A DNA stretch of 64,000 nucleotides from Sternotherus odoratus (GCA_032164245.1 JAVMKO010000001.1:62354892-62418891); one strand, 5' to 3'. Shown: positions 11,131 through 23,787, counted from the first letter of the stretch. Translations and numbers: made by a program. Notes: a model not told the origin generated them from the letters alone.

Positions 11131-11859
11131 GAGGCTATATCTACACTAACAACTTTGATGCAAATTGCACTGGCATACAGCTGCCAAAGTTGATATATCA
11201 CTCATGTGTGGGCATACCTGGCTGCTCGTGTTGGCACTGTGCATACACACTATGAAAACCTGTGTCAGTGCAAAGTGTGGTGAACTACAGGTAGGTACCC
11301 CATTTGCTACACTGACATCCAGTGTGATACCTTTTGGGAACTTTCTGCAATGTGTTGTGGGATAGAAATGAGTCATGTAGGGATCTCTGGGAGATAGGGT
11401 TCACGTTCCCAGTATGTAACTTTCTACATCCCATAATACTACCCATATCCCATAATTTTCATCCTTTAAAAATAAAATCCCACAAATCCACACAGTACTT
11501 TTCAGTGGCTACCATCTCTGACAGAAGCATAGAGCCCACAGAGCTCTGCACATCATTGTCAAATACTTGCAAATACTGGACACACCATTCTCCCACATAT
11601 GCAGACTTGAGAGAAGTAGCGCAACAAAGGGCGACATGACAATTTACTGAAGGACATAGCGAAAAACTATTCAAGATGGTTGGTGGCATTCATGGAGCAC
11701 CTGCAGATAGTGAAGTACTGCTTCTGGGCCTGAGAAACAAGCACTGACTAGTGGACTAATGCAGATTTGGGGTAATGAGCAGTTGCTGCAGAACTTTCAG
11801 ACATGAAAGACCATGTTCCTGGATCTGTTTGCAGCCCTCACCCCAGCCCGCCAGCTCAA
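11131..11859. repeat. Harbinger-like end fragment, then undetermined sequence
   Basis: The left edge reads ggctatatctacactaacaa, similar to the ggcttgtctacact ends of the fold-back elements at 51645 and 56664. No partner end is found nearby. The remainder, including two 'cccataat' phrases near 11430-11460, is undetermined. Confidence 0.33.
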
Positions 11860-12246
11860 GGACGCCAGAATGAGAGCTGCATCCACAGTGGGGAAGCGAG
11901 TGTCCATCACACTCTGAAAGCTTGCAATGCCGCATTACTTGTTGTTGTCCTTTAGGACCAAAGATGACACTGGCATTGGTATTACATCTTGTAAGTGTGA
12001 ATGGCTAAAAACACTGATGTGTGAGTGGCAGTTCTTTCTGCATTCAGTGCATATGTAACTCAATAGCGAGGAAGGGATTACAGATTGTACTTGCTGAATC
12101 TGCCGCTATTTACTGTTCAGCCTCTGTGCCTAAAGATCCAAATGGTAATTAATCTCAAACTGAGTAATCCCATCACTGACTGCTGTTTACTAGCGCAATC
12201 TAGCTGTTGCTGATGAATCCCAGTGGCCAGTGTCAATGTTGCACTG

Positions 12247-12698
12247 TGTAAGCGGGCCTCTTGCTCGCTCTCTTCACAAACCAGGCAGGAGCCCCTTTGT
12301 GACTCAAACAGTGTCCTTTATTTTCCCCAAACAGTGCAAACCCACCACCTATTTACAGTTCTGTACACAGCTTACAGTTTAGGCACAGCCTCCGGCTGGG
12401 CTGGGCTGGGCTGGGCTGGGCTGGGCTGGGCTGGGCTGGGCTGGGCTGGGGGAACAGCTAGCTTGAGCAATCAGCTAGCCAAAACCACCTTCCTCAGCTC
12501 TACTTCCTCCCTCCCAGACTTTATATGGGGCCTGGGAGGCTGCCAGGTGGGTCGCATTCAGCCCTAATCAGTCCCGGGCCACACCCTGCTAGGCAATTAC
12601 CTCCCCAACACTAGGGAAGCTGCCAGCAGAGGCTTTTCCTGCTGCTTAAAGGGGGAGCAGGAGCTGGCTCAGTAGTTCCTGGCCAGCACCTTGCTACA
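12247..12698 (-). mobile_element. Solo LTR of the SCAN-type Gypsy element
   Basis: This is the reverse complement of the LTRs at 29550 and 31937, from tgtaagcggg to ccttgctaca. It is flanked by an exact 5-bp duplication, cactg (12242-12246 and 12699-12703). No internal region remains, so it is the product of LTR-LTR recombination. It carries 11 CTGGG units at 12396-12450, like the 3' LTR at 31937 but unlike the 5' LTR at 29550. Confidence 0.93.
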
Positions 12699-13151
12699 CA
12701 CTGTTTCAAGTTATGCTTCAGTGTATCTTTGAAGCACTTTTTCTAGCAGCTGTGTGTGAAATTACTGACTTTCAGCTCCCTATACAGCAAATGTTTGGGC
12801 GTTCTGGAATCATCCATCCTCACCACATGACCAGTCCAGCATAAGTGATATGCAATGAGTGTGGCTTCAATTCCTGTGGTGTGGCTGTGTTCCAGAACTC
12901 ATAACTGGTAATTTTATCTTGCTATGATGTGGAATATGGCATGCAGATGTGATAAATGGAAGTTATCTAGAAGCTTGATGTGATACTTGTTGCAGATCCA
13001 AGTCTTTCACCTATACAACGAATTGGACAGCACAACTGCTTGTAGCTTGGTTTGAAGCTTAATATCATCTTGCTGCCAGATTCTGCCTGATAGTCTGCCA
13101 AATGATGAACTGGTTTTGTTGATACAACTTGTCAGCTCCTTGCCTATAATA

Positions 13152-14497
13152 CCGTGTTTCCCCGAAAATAAGACGTACCCCAAAAATAAGACATACCTCC
13201 AGTTTTGCCTCCCGCATTAATATAAGGCATCCCCCCGAAAATAAGGCATCCCCCCGAAAATAAGGCATCCCCCCGAAAATAAGGCGTCCCCCCCCCCCAA
13301 GCTACCGGTGCCGTAAGGAGTCACCGTAGAGGCGGGCGCAGCTGCGCAGCTCACTGATTGGCCGCAGCGCAGCCGGAGCTGTTCTTTAAATCAGAGAGCC
13401 CGCGCCATCGCCAGGACAAGCTGCCGCCTGCTGCTCGCTCTGCCCTGACGGAGTCTGGCTGACTCACAGACTCACGCAGGGCCGGCGACAGGAATTTTGG
13501 GGCCCCGTACGGCAGATCGTATGGGGCCCCCTTCCCCAGTCTCCTGCCGCCCGCGCCCCCCCCCCCCCCGTCTTGGAGCACTAACCTCACTAACCGCTCC
13601 TTCCGGGGGGCCGCAGCACCCTCCTGCCTGCAGGAGCAGGCAGCAAGTCTCACTGCCCCAGGCAGAGGCTCTCTGCTGCTGCACGTGGTGCAAGGAGGGG
13701 GAAGGAGGCTGCTTGCAGCCTGCACCGGCAGAGGGGGAGGGGCAGAGAGCCCCTGGCCACTGCCTCCCCCAACCCGGCTCCGAGTCGGACCCTCATCAGC
13801 CCCCTCCCCCCTCATCAAGAGTCAGGGGCAGCGGCAGGACAGCTCTCTGCTGCTGCCTCACATGCTGCAGGGGCGGGGGAAGGGGGCTGCTTGCCTAGGA
13901 GCAGTGAGGAGGGTGGCTACAGACAGCGCCCAGCCGCCCCCCCCCCCCACAACCAGCCCCTGACCCACCTGCTGGCTGCCCCCCGGCCCAGCTCAGAACA
14001 GTTCCCGGGGGTAAGCAGCTGGGGCCCTGGATCCCCAATCCACGGTGGGGCTGCACCCCTGCACCTGGAGCCGGGCCCCTGCACCCCTGACCCATTGCTT
14101 CCTCAGACCCTGCCCCCATGGGTCCAGTGGGGGGGGGAAGCTTCTACTTCCCCTCCCCATCCCCTCTACTTCCCCCCCTTCCAGTTCCCCCTCCCCCACT
14201 CCCTCTCCCCCCCATGTGTCCCGATATTTTTTTGTTGTCATCTGGTCACCCTAGTTTGTCTGGTTATGCTGGTTTATCTGATTATGCTGGTTATGTTTGT
14301 CTGGTTATGCTGGTTTGTGATGACAACTACTACCGTACCGTATACAGGTAGTAAACTTCCTTTTTTTTTGTTCAACAATAAATGTGTACTGTATTCTTCT
14401 TCATGGAAAAATAAGACATCCCCTGAAAATAAGACATAGCGCATCTTTGGGAGCAAAAATTAATATAAGACACTGTCTTATTTTCGGGGAAACAGGG
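13152..14497. mobile_element. Tc1/mariner-like non-autonomous element (1,346 bp)
   Basis: The inverted ends are ccgtgtttccccgaaaataa and ttattttcggggaaacaggg, with TA on both sides (13150-13151 and 14498-14499). The gaaaataagac/gcatc sub-terminal motif is repeated, with a 19-bp period at 13237-13290. The interior is GC-rich (13310-14215) and includes a fragment of another repeat (tctggtcaccct, 14241-14252; compare 19736-19850). No transposase frame is present. Long frames on both strands are compositional. Confidence 0.82.
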
Positions 14498-15246
14498 TAG
14501 CATCATTTGACAATGTGCTGGTAAGATAGCAGAAGTCTGTAATAGCATCCAGCTGTGTGTTGCTGATGGTGACTTGTGATTTTGTATAGGGTTTTCCTGG
14601 TGCAGATTGAGACATAATTTCTGTCTTTCAGATTTATTGTCAGCCTGAACCTTTTTGCAGACTGTTTGAGTCTGTCCGTAATCAATTCTATCTCTTCCTG
14701 ATGCCTGTAGAGCACAGTCACCAACATAGAGCAACTCATGTACAATAGCCTCAAAGACCTTAGATTATTGTCTGTTTAGGTTGAATAATTTTCCAGAGGA
14801 TCGGAAATGTAACCTGATAATGACATTCAGATCTCTTGTAGCATCACTGAGCACTGCTGCAAAGAAGAAATTGAACAGGACTGCACCAATTATGTAGCAT
14901 TGCTTAATACAATTAGAGATAGGAAATGGGTCAGACAGAACACAATGCCTTGTTTGAGCATTCCACCATGAAGTAGTCTCAGAATGTTGATGAATTTGTC
15001 TGGACAACCAACCTTATGGAATAGTTACCAAAGTCCATTTCTATTGATGGTGTCAACTGCTTTAGTCAGGTCGATGAAGACAGTGCAAAGGACTCATTGC
15101 TGTTCTTTGCTTTTCTCCTGCATCTGACAAGCTGCAATATAGTGTCTGCCAGTCCTTGTATTGGCCTGAAACGACATAGTGACTCTACTAGCATGGGATT
15201 AGTGATATTGCATAGCAGACAATCTTAGAGTCCTCTGGCCAGAACC

Positions 15247-15792
15247 CAGGGGTGAAAGTAACTAAAACTTCTTACCGGTACTGAGGCTGGGCCAGCTCTG
15301 GGCCCCTGAAGGGGTGGAGCCTCTGCTGGAAGGGGCGGGGTTGGGGCAGAGCCATCCCAGCCCCGCCCCCATACCGGTAAGGGGCCTCCCCCCACACACC
15401 CCCACATTCCTCCTCAGCCCAACCCTCCCCCCCTGGGGCTGTGGTGGAATTTTAAAGGGCCCGGGGCAGTAGAAGTGTCCCAGCCCCGGGCTCTTTAAAT
15501 AGCTACCAGAGCTCCGCCGCCGCTTCCCCAGGGCTCCGTCAGCAGGGCTCCCGTCCCCGCGGAGCCCTGGGGAAGCTGCGACAGGGCTCCATTAGCTATT
15601 TAAAGAGCCCGGGGCTGGGACACTGCTAGTGTCCCCGGGCCCTACCGCCAGAGCCACGCTGCAGCCTCCCCTGGGCTCCGCAGCAATTTAAAGGGTCTGG
15701 GGCTACAGCTGCTGCAGGGAGCCGCCCTGGTACGGTGCACCAACTCTTGCCAGTACACCGTACCAGGGCATATCGGCTTACTTTCACCTCTG
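15247..15792. mobile_element. hAT-type non-autonomous element, family A copy 3 (546 bp)
   Basis: The ends are caggggtgaaagtaac and gcttactttcacctctg. The 8-bp duplication ccagaacc is exact at 15239-15246 and 15793-15800. The interior is longer than in the other copies, with several tttaaagggcccgggg-type palindromic modules and inverted gctccg/cggagc stretches. Confidence 0.88.
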
Positions 15793-15817
15793 CCAGAACC
15801 TGTCCTGTGATGTAGAG

Positions 15818-16605
15818 CACTGATTTTCAAACTTATTTTCAGGTGACCCCCTCGAAGAAAATTGTTGATGCCCATGACCCAATGGAGCAGGGGATGAAGG
15901 GTTTGGAGTGTGGGGCAAGTTCAGGGCTGGGGCAGAAGTTTGGGGTGTGGGGCTGATGGCTGCATGGTGGGGCCAGGAATGAGGGGTTCAGGGTGTGGGA
16001 GGGGGCTCTGGGCTAGGGCAGGGGGGTTGGGGTATGGGAGGGGGTCAGGATTCGGGGCTGGGGGTGCAGGCTCTGAGGTGGGTATGGGGATGAGGGAATT
16101 GGGGTGCAGGAGTGGGGCCAAGTTTGTGGGGGCTCAGGGCTGGAGCACTGGGTTGGGACATGGGCTTACTGCAGGTGGTTCCCAGTAAGCAGTGCAGTGG
16201 GGGTGCTAAGGAAGGCTTCCTGACTATCCTGGCACCGTGGATCACGCTGCACCTTGGAAACGGCCAGCAGCAGGTCTGGCTCCTAGGTGAAGGCACACAA
16301 GAGGCTCCCCATGGCTCTCGCCCACAGGCACTTCCCCCCCAGGTCCCATTGGCTGGTTCCCTGCCAATGGGAGTTCAGAGTCGGTGCTTGGAGCGGGGGC
16401 CATGTGTGGAGCCCAATGGCCATCTGCCTACGAGCTAGATTGGCTGCTTCCAGGGTGCAGTGCAGGGTCACAACAGGTAGGGACTAGCCTGTCTTAGCCG
16501 GGAAGCACTGCCGATGGGACTTTTAATGGCCTGTTCAGTGGTGTTGACCAGAGCCGGTGCAACCTAGTACTCTACATTCCATGACCCAATATTGGGGAAC
16601 CACTG
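15818..16605. mobile_element. hAT (Charlie-like) non-autonomous element (788 bp)
   Basis: The ends cactgattttcaaactt and attggggaaccactg are related to the CAGTGGTTCTCAAACTT ends of Charlie-type hATs. The flanks atgtagag / atgtggtg agree at 6 of 8 positions. The interior is a G-rich series of 'ggggtgtgggaggggg' phrases, shared with elements at 21390 and 44478. Confidence 0.68.
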
Positions 16606-17060
16606 ATGTGGTGTAATGAGGTACCATGATAGTTGCCACAGTTGAACTTTTCACTCTTCCTCTTGTATATGAAGACGGTGGTATTTTTGAAGTCTTGCGG
16701 TACATCTCCAGTACTCCATATATGGAGAAGGAGTCCATGCAGTCACCTCAGCAAGGTCTCGTCTCCATACTTGAATATTTCTCCAGTTCTTCAAGACACT
16801 AATTGCAGTGCTGACTTTGTTGAGGAACATCATTACAGGTTGGCTGATCAACTACTCTCATTAGTGCCACATCTGTGACATGGGACAGTGTGTTCAGGAG
16901 ATTGCTGAAATACTATCACTACCTTTGAAGGATTTCTTCTTTATCAGTGTTAGGCCGTCCACACTGTTCAAAGGCACAGTAGGGTAGGTGTAGGATCACA
17001 TACGTCTTTCAAGTAGCATAGAAGTCTTTGGTTGGCCCAACAGGAATGGAGTGTGTGGAG

Positions 17061-19380
17061 GGGGGAATTTCATTTGAATGAAACAATAAAATGTTGGTCC
17101 CTATTCCATGGGCATGAGTATGGGTTGATGACACTGAACATTGGTACTATTTTCCACATGTGGTGGTGGTTTTAGCTGATCTCATTCCTGTGCATAAGAA
17201 AGGCACAGAAAGCACAGTTGCTCCTGGCAACCTGAAACCACCGAGGTCCCTATGCTGCCAGTCTGTTTCCTGCAATAGTGCCTGCTCAACTTACTATGTA
17301 GTGGAATTGTAAAGAGTCCTACCACAGAGAAAGAAAGGCTGCTGTCCCTAGAAATTGTCAGGAGAGGATTACAGAGCATTTTCATTAAAGTTTCATTGAG
17401 ATCTCTTAGGCGGATACAAGGGGCATCCCTGTGTACATAAACAAACTGCTACGCATGCCCTCTGACTCTTGCCTAACCCAACAAGGGACTGAAAAGCAGA
17501 TGCCAACTCTTCCTCTCTTTGTAGAACTGCTCCCTCTTCTGAGTAAAAAAATGGAAAAAACCGCACCCTATCCCTGTGTTTTGTTAACTTGAGGATGGGG
17601 TGGGTGCCATCTTTAAATTTAAACAATGCAAGGAAAAGTGTGTACACATGCTTACCCAAGTATTTTTTTCCCTGCATTGGGCTCATCCATACTTGGCTAG
17701 TGGGGCTGGCTAGACTGTGATGGAAACTTAAACAGGTCCTGGCTCATGGCATGTATGGGGACCTCACACTGCATCTTTCTCCTCCTCCTTGTTGTTCATG
17801 GCAGGAGTCTCTGTATTGTGCTCCTCTTTGGTGTCCACAGTGGTCCACATGATGCTGGGGGTTCTGCCAAGTATGGCATGCAACTCAGTGTAAAAGTAGC
17901 AGGTCTGCTGCTCAGCACCAGATCAGTTGTAGTATGCCTGCTTCACTCTCATGCAGCACTGTCACTGTTCTGTCACACTCTCTTGCTTGCCTCCCTGTGC
18001 AATCCGTTTGTAGATGTCCAGGCTTCTACAGGCGCTGTGCTTGCACAACCCCTTCTCCCTGCAGGGCCAGGAGACTAATCCTCCTGTCTACTCCAGGCAG
18101 GAGCACATGTGGTGTGGGGAGCTGGTAGGGTTTACTGGACAGTTGCAGGCAACAAGAGAGAGCTGCTAGGTCTGCACACCACGGTGGGGCCATCAGGAAA
18201 AGGTATTTCAAAAACACTCGGGAGGGGGAAGAGGGGATGTTAAGTGGAAAGTGGCTTCCAATCTCTGTGGCCACTTGTTATGCTATACAAAGCCCATGGG
18301 ATCTTTTCAGGGGGGAAAGGCAAATACGCTGCATTTCTTGAAAATACAACAGTTAGTGTATGCTTTTCAGTTACACACACACACAGATCATGCACACAAG
18401 TCCTGCAGATGGTCTTTATAGTTACCAGTCTGTAGCTCGAGTCAATCTAATGGCCAGTTAGATTGAGCACAAGTGAGGAGTTGGGCTCTGTCAGTCGCGA
18501 TCTGATGCTCCAAGGCTTTGCAGGAGTGAAGCTAGAATTCCAGGGCAAAACATCCCAGCTTTATACTTGTACATTTCCATTTTAGTCTATGGATTTTGCA
18601 ATGTTATTCTGTAATCATTAGTCCTTAAATGGTGTTAATCTTGGGGTTTTCCATTAGCATTTGATGGTTAGTGTCGGGCTTCCCATCGTTATCTCCTATT
18701 TGTTGTCTCGCCTTTGGGGGTGTCTGCCTCACCTCTGACGTCTTCAATGCTGCTAACATATTTAGCATTGGATACAATGGATGTTTTCTGATTGTCTCCT
18801 GGTGTTTCCAAGTCTCTCCCTTTTTCTTGACCATCTGGACATTTGTGATGGCCTTCACAACTTATCTTTTCCTGATGCATGCATTCCTCATTCACACAGT
18901 GTCTTGCAGAAACCTTCAAAGATATAAAAACAGTAGTATTTTATATTCAGCAGAATACAGTGTAAATCGAGCCTTGCTAAATCTTATAACTAAAACAATT
19001 CACCTTGGGGCCTTAGGCCCTCGACATTTCTCTGATCTGTTTACCATAGACACAATACAAAAGCCTGTCTCTTACTAACTAAACTTTATAACAGGTCCTA
19101 ACTGTAATACATATGGGAAATAGAATCCCATCTTTTATCAGTTGGCAAAATTCCTGCATAAGTTTTATGTTCCTTTCCAATTTTTCATAATAGAGGCACT
19201 TTTGGACTCTAGCATTCTTGCACATTTTTAAAATTCCAGTAGATAACTAGTAGTGAGTGACAGCAGGAATGTGTGTGTGTAGAACCCCCAGAGTTTATTT
19301 GAGACGAGCATCTATAAAATAGTTCCCCAAATACCTAAAATTTCAAGCAACTCACTGTCTAAAAGATCATGCTAGTATTT
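17061..19380. other. No confident feature; possible old LTR-type repeat at 18480-18960
   Basis: Most of this is unremarkable. The stretch from about 18480 (cgggcttcccatcgttatct ... gcctttgggggtgtctgcct) looks like a dispersed retroviral-type repeat, but I could not find ends. No coding exons are seen. Confidence 0.3.
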
Positions 19381-20358
19381 TGTTACAGGGTGACACTGAC
19401 CCTTTGAAAGGGAATAGCATCAGAGTACCTGTGCCTTCTCAGTACACTCCAATTTGGCCAATTAATTGGGCTTAACAGAGGCCACCTGGGCCTCAGGGGA
19501 GGCAAGACCCAGTGAGCTATAGCCTGGGTCATTCAGAAAAAGGGCAGGATGTGAGAGCTGCCAAAGTCAGGAGTCGTATGTGATTCCTGGGGTGAAGGCT
19601 GGAGACAGGAGAGCAGTAAGAGAGGTTTGCTGGCTCAAGTCCCCAAACCAGAGAGCTGGGGCTGGAGGACTGACGGCCAGGGAGCAGAAGAGGGAATTGT
19701 CTGCTGGCTCTTAGCTGGACAGCTGGAGACAAGGTAGGGTGACCAGATAGCAAATGTGAAAAATTGAGACACATTTTTTGGGGGAGGCGGGTAGGAGTAT
19801 CATTGCGTATGTAAGACAAAGCCCCTAATGTTGGGATGTCTGGTCACCCTAAGCTAAGGGCTGGATAGAGCTGAAGGGAGGGGACCAGTGGAGAGCTGGA
19901 CCCAGAGAACTGTGAGAGGGCCAGAGGGAGGAAGGAATGCCCCACTGGCAGGGATGCTCCCAGCTGTGTGGGTTCCCATTGGGAAAAGTGGGGTTTTAAG
20001 ACAGTTGGAAGGGCTGGGGGTGGTTATCCAGGGGCAGAAGAGGTTATCCAGGCATGGTCAAGGGGTGCTGAGATGTGGCATGTGTAGTATCTGGGGATGA
20101 GATATTGGGTGATCTTAATTACTATTTGCATTTGTGGTAATGAATTGACTGTATGCTGGGACTCTTGTCCCAACTATTTTGCATGAGTTTTTGATAATAA
20201 ACCAGCCCCAAGGAAGAGGTGTAATATTGAGAGAGTAGAGCCTGAAGCAAACATATTTGGTTATCTGCGAGAGGAAACTGAGGCAGGGCACCTGTGTTGT
20301 GCCTGTCATGCTGTGGTTTACTGCAGGGGGATGCTTCAGATGAGGCTGCTCTATGACA
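19381..20358 (+). repeat. LTR-like block carrying a small hAT element
   Basis: It begins tgttacagggtgacactg and ends ctctatgaca, so TG...CA ends are possible. An AATAAA signal lies at 20199-20204 (gataataaaccagcc). The small element at 19736-19850 interrupts it. No target duplication could be confirmed, so the LTR call is tentative. Confidence 0.33.
19736..19850. mobile_element. Small inverted-repeat DNA element (115 bp)
   Basis: The inverted ends are agggtgaccagat and gtctggtcaccct. The same ends are seen at 40371-40486, and a right-end fragment lies at 14241-14252. Size and ends suggest a hAT-type MITE. The flanking duplication is not evident here. Confidence 0.7.
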
Positions 20359-21389
20359 AACATTTTATGAGTTAGAAGTTTTTTTGTGTAATCCTAGGAA
20401 ATCATTATTTTAACCCAAATTTGAATATTTAGTGTAGCCAGCTGTGTTCTCTTCACTGAGATTGGAATGTTTCATGTTACCCTATATTCAGGAAAGAGGA
20501 GATCGGCTGTTCTTTAACCACCAATAACTTGGACAGGCTGATTGCCTTAATTGGCATCAGAGCTGTAATTGCAATTTTTAGCTTCAATCTGGAAGTAATT
20601 TGACCCTCACTTTATCAGCCTTTGGAGGGAACATAAGTCTGTTGATGTTCATTGTGATTGACAATGCCCTAGCTCTTTAGGGGTTGGTAGCTAAACAAGA
20701 CTACTGCCTTTCTAAATTATTACAGAGATCTTATAAGGGCGGCTGGTTTATTGATATTGTTTAATCCCTCTGATTAAATATGATTTTATAACAACCCTTC
20801 CTGGGATGTTTTGATATGTATTTTGTTCTATGCTTTTGCTTAACAGTATAGTTAATAAAATATAAAACTGGAAACTTGTGTGCGTCTGCTATTGTTCCCC
20901 AGATGTCAGGGTCTGGACTCAGAGGAATACTGGGGTCACTAAGAGGCAGTTCTGTGACCCACTTATTGATAGTCCATAGAACTCTTCATAACTGCTTTTG
21001 AAGGAAAGTTGACATATGTGTTGATCATTTCTTTCAATAAGCAATGTGGGTTCCTGAAATTTTAACGGCAAAAGATGAAAGGGGTGAAAGATACTAGCTG
21101 GCCAGCCTTTACATTGGCCAATTTGCAATAATAACTCTATATGCTTCACAACCAGTCCTTTCCCAAAGGAAGATAACACCAGCTCAGGTTGTGCATGGCC
21201 TGGTGGGGCCTTCATAGTTTAGATAGAGAGTTATTCACACTGAGCCTTTTGAAATTTGACTCTGGTGAAGCTGGCTTATAGTCTGAGGTGGGGGGAGGGA
21301 GAGGAGGAGGAGTGAAATGGTAGTAGTGGTTGTAGTGAGGCTGAGATTTGCATTTTTTTAAAATTCCTGTTAGTTTATCTGCTTCTTAG
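20359..21389. other. No recognisable feature
   Basis: No coding or repeat structure is supported. A G-rich ggggggagggagaggagg run is at 21289-21310. Confidence 0.4.
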
Positions 21390-22443
21390 GGTTGTCAACT
21401 TTCTAACTGCAAACAAACACCCCACCATAACCCTGCCCCTTTCCTGAGGCTCCACCCTCTTCCCCGAGGCAGCCCCCCACAACGTTCCCCATTCCTGAGT
21501 TCCTTGCTCTTCCCCCACCTAACTCACTTTCACTGGGCTAGAGCAGAGGTGTGGAAGGGGGTCAGAGCTTCTATCGGGCATGCAGGCTCTGGGGTGGGGC
21601 CAGAAATGAGGGGTTCAGGGTGCGGAAGGAGGCTCCGGGCTGGGGCAAGGGGTTGGGGATGTGGGAGGAGGTGAGGGCTCCAGCTAGGGGTGCAGTCTCT
21701 GGGGATGGGGGATTTAGGATGCAGGAGGGTGGCTCCGGACAAAAAGGGCTCCAGGGCATGGGGCTGAGAGATTCGGAGTGCGGGAGAGGGCTGCGGGTTG
21801 AGGTGGGGATTGGGGTGTAGGAGAGGGTATGGGCTCTGGGCTGGTGCCAAGGCTTGGGGTGCCGGGGGGACAAGGGCTGGGGGTGCAGGCCTCAGGGGTG
21901 GGGCCAGGAATGAGGGGTTTGGGATGCAGGAGAGGACTCTGGGCTGGAGAGGGCTCAGGGCTGAGCAGGGGGTTGGGGCCCAGGCTTACCTCGGGCGGCT
22001 CTTCATCAGCGGCGCAGTGGGGCTAAGGAAGGCTCCCTGCTTGTCCTGGCTCCACGCTCCACCCTGGAAGCGGCCATCAGGTCCAACTCCTAAGCGGGGG
22101 GGGGGGGGGGGGAGAGGGGTGATGAAGCTCTGTGTGCTACTCTCACCCAAAGGCACTGCCCCTCATCTCTCATTGGCCCCAGTTCCTGGCCAATAGGAGG
22201 GCAGAGCTGGTGCTTGGGGTGGGGGTACCATGCTGAGCCCCATGGCCCCTCTGCCTAGCAGTCGGACCTGCTGGCTGCCTCTGGGACACAGCACTGTGCC
22301 AGGAGAGGTAGTGACTATCCTGCCTTAGACCCGCAGGACTGCCGACCAGACTTTTAATGGCCCGGCCAGCAGTGCTGCCCAGAGCCACCAGGGTCCCTTT
22401 TCGACTGGGTGTTCTGGTTGAAAACCAAGGCCTGGCAGCCCTA
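21390..22443. mobile_element. GC-rich DNA element with AGGGTTGYCA ends (about 1.05 kb)
   Basis: The left end tagggttgtcaact and right end ggcagcccta are inverted repeats. The flanks agree only in part (ctgcttct / tcacttct). The interior contains the ggggccagaaatgaggggtt and gggtgcggaaggaggctccg phrases also found at 15818-16605 and 44478-45030, plus a 17-G run at 22096-22112. It is probably a hAT-type non-autonomous element. Confidence 0.62.
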
Positions 22444-23716
22444 TCACTTCTACATTAGTATGAAAATGAGAGGAGACGGCATTTATTTCCTATATTTCAG
22501 ATTTATCTATACTAAAGTAAAGTGAAATCCAAGATGAATAAGAAAATAAGAAGCCAAGACATGGTGTAAAAAGAGAGCTAAATATGGGTGCTGGAAAAAT
22601 AGAGACCACTGAGTTCATTTTTTTCCCTTCAAATGTTATTTGAGGAAAAAATGTCATCTTTGGGGACTGTAGTTCATAGAAGATGCCATCTGGCATTTCT
22701 ACTTTGTCACAAAAGAGAATATTCTGTGCGTATTTTCGCTTTGACATATCGTAGAATGTTTCTTCATATGACTTTGGGATAGTTTCCCTCAGAGAAAAGG
22801 CATTTTTTTCTTTTTGAATATCATTCAAGGAATGATGTGCACCTGAGAATTAATGCCAATTATTACGAGGGTCTGTAATTAACTTTTATCTACAGGAATA
22901 AAACAAGACCAAAAAATTCTCAGTCAAGGCAAAATAGATATACTAACCACATGCTACAAAAACAAGGCATGAATACATAAAGGCATGAAAACATTCAGCA
23001 TAAAGACCAGAATAACAATGATATGGCTACTGAAGAATCCACTAAACAAGCTGAAATGGTCCCTACTTTTAAAAGTTCTGTTTCTGCTATAGCTTTCTCA
23101 AGTATATGAATGAGAGAAACTATTAAACTAAACAGTAACATTTAATTTGCGCTTATCTTTCCAATTACCTATGAGCAAAAGTCAAATGAATATCTGTTAG
23201 ATTTATTATAATTGCTGCTATTTCAGGAGCACTTGTGCCACTGGCAGCCAGCATGAATCCTGAAGGCCTAGTAAATTGCAAACATAATCTGAAACATGTA
23301 CCTAGAAGATATCCACCATTTTAGACTAAAAATATCAACGTGCTTTAGGTATGATCAGTCGTTGTTTGAACAAAGCAGTGTACTTACTTTGACCAAGGTC
23401 CGGAATGCTCAGTGAATGATAAAGTAGGATATCTCTGACAGGGCAAATAAGCAGGTGCCATATCTGGATTTCTGCCAAATTCAGTGCTACTGCTATGACA
23501 CTGTGTTGACAGAGAAATTGACTCTTCGCTTTTTTCCCCTCAGTTCCAGAGAATTAAGTTGAAGGGCATTACCTTGTACTTTGTGCAGTCTTTGCACCTA
23601 TGCAAATTGAGCCTAAGATGCTATTGTTCTGTTTTGGTAACATGTTGTGTACATTTTTCACGGGTATAAATGACTGAACATGGTGCAAACCAGCACAGAA
23701 TAAGCCTTAAGACTAT
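22444..23716. other. No recognisable feature
   Basis: A/T-rich DNA. The minus-strand frame at 22828-22490 has no domain and no splice context. Confidence 0.4.
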
Positions 23717-23787
23717 GGGTGAAATCCTGACTCCATGGAAGTCCATGGCAAAACTGCCATTGACTACAATGGGACCAGGATTTCATT
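23717..23787. repeat. Short palindromic dispersed repeat
   Basis: The arms gggtgaaatcctg and ccaggatttcattc surround a second inverted pair (ctccatggaagtcc / tgccattgactaca). The hairpin covers almost the whole 71 bp. A relative with aatcctgctctcattg / gggagcaagat arms is at 36789-36859. Confidence 0.6.

Larger units (their letters stand above)
11860..17060 (-). pseudogene. Decayed non-LTR retrotransposon (RTE/jockey-like LINE) with four nested insertions
   Basis: Scattered minus-strand translations follow the order of a reverse transcriptase. About 16720-16630 gives PQDFKNTTVFIYKRK. About 15090-14970 gives LTKAVDTINRNGLW and then a KFINILRLLHGGM-like stretch. 14900-14840 gives QCYIIGAVLFNFFFAAVLSD. 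13130-12800 gives a C-terminal stretch ending CWTGHVVRMDDSRTP. These match the family arrangement ending GHV-RM. Stops and frameshifts are many and the clade is not fixed. Inserted later: solo LTR 12247-12698, Tc1/mariner-like 13152-14497, hAT 15247-15792, hAT 15818-16605. The 3' tail probably ends near 11900-12000 (gttgtcctttaggaccaaag). Confidence 0.72.

Noticed and set aside
13351..14439. Several 90-180 codon frames, Pro/Gly-rich
   Set aside because: They lie inside a non-autonomous Tc1/mariner-like element, present on both strands, and are low in complexity.
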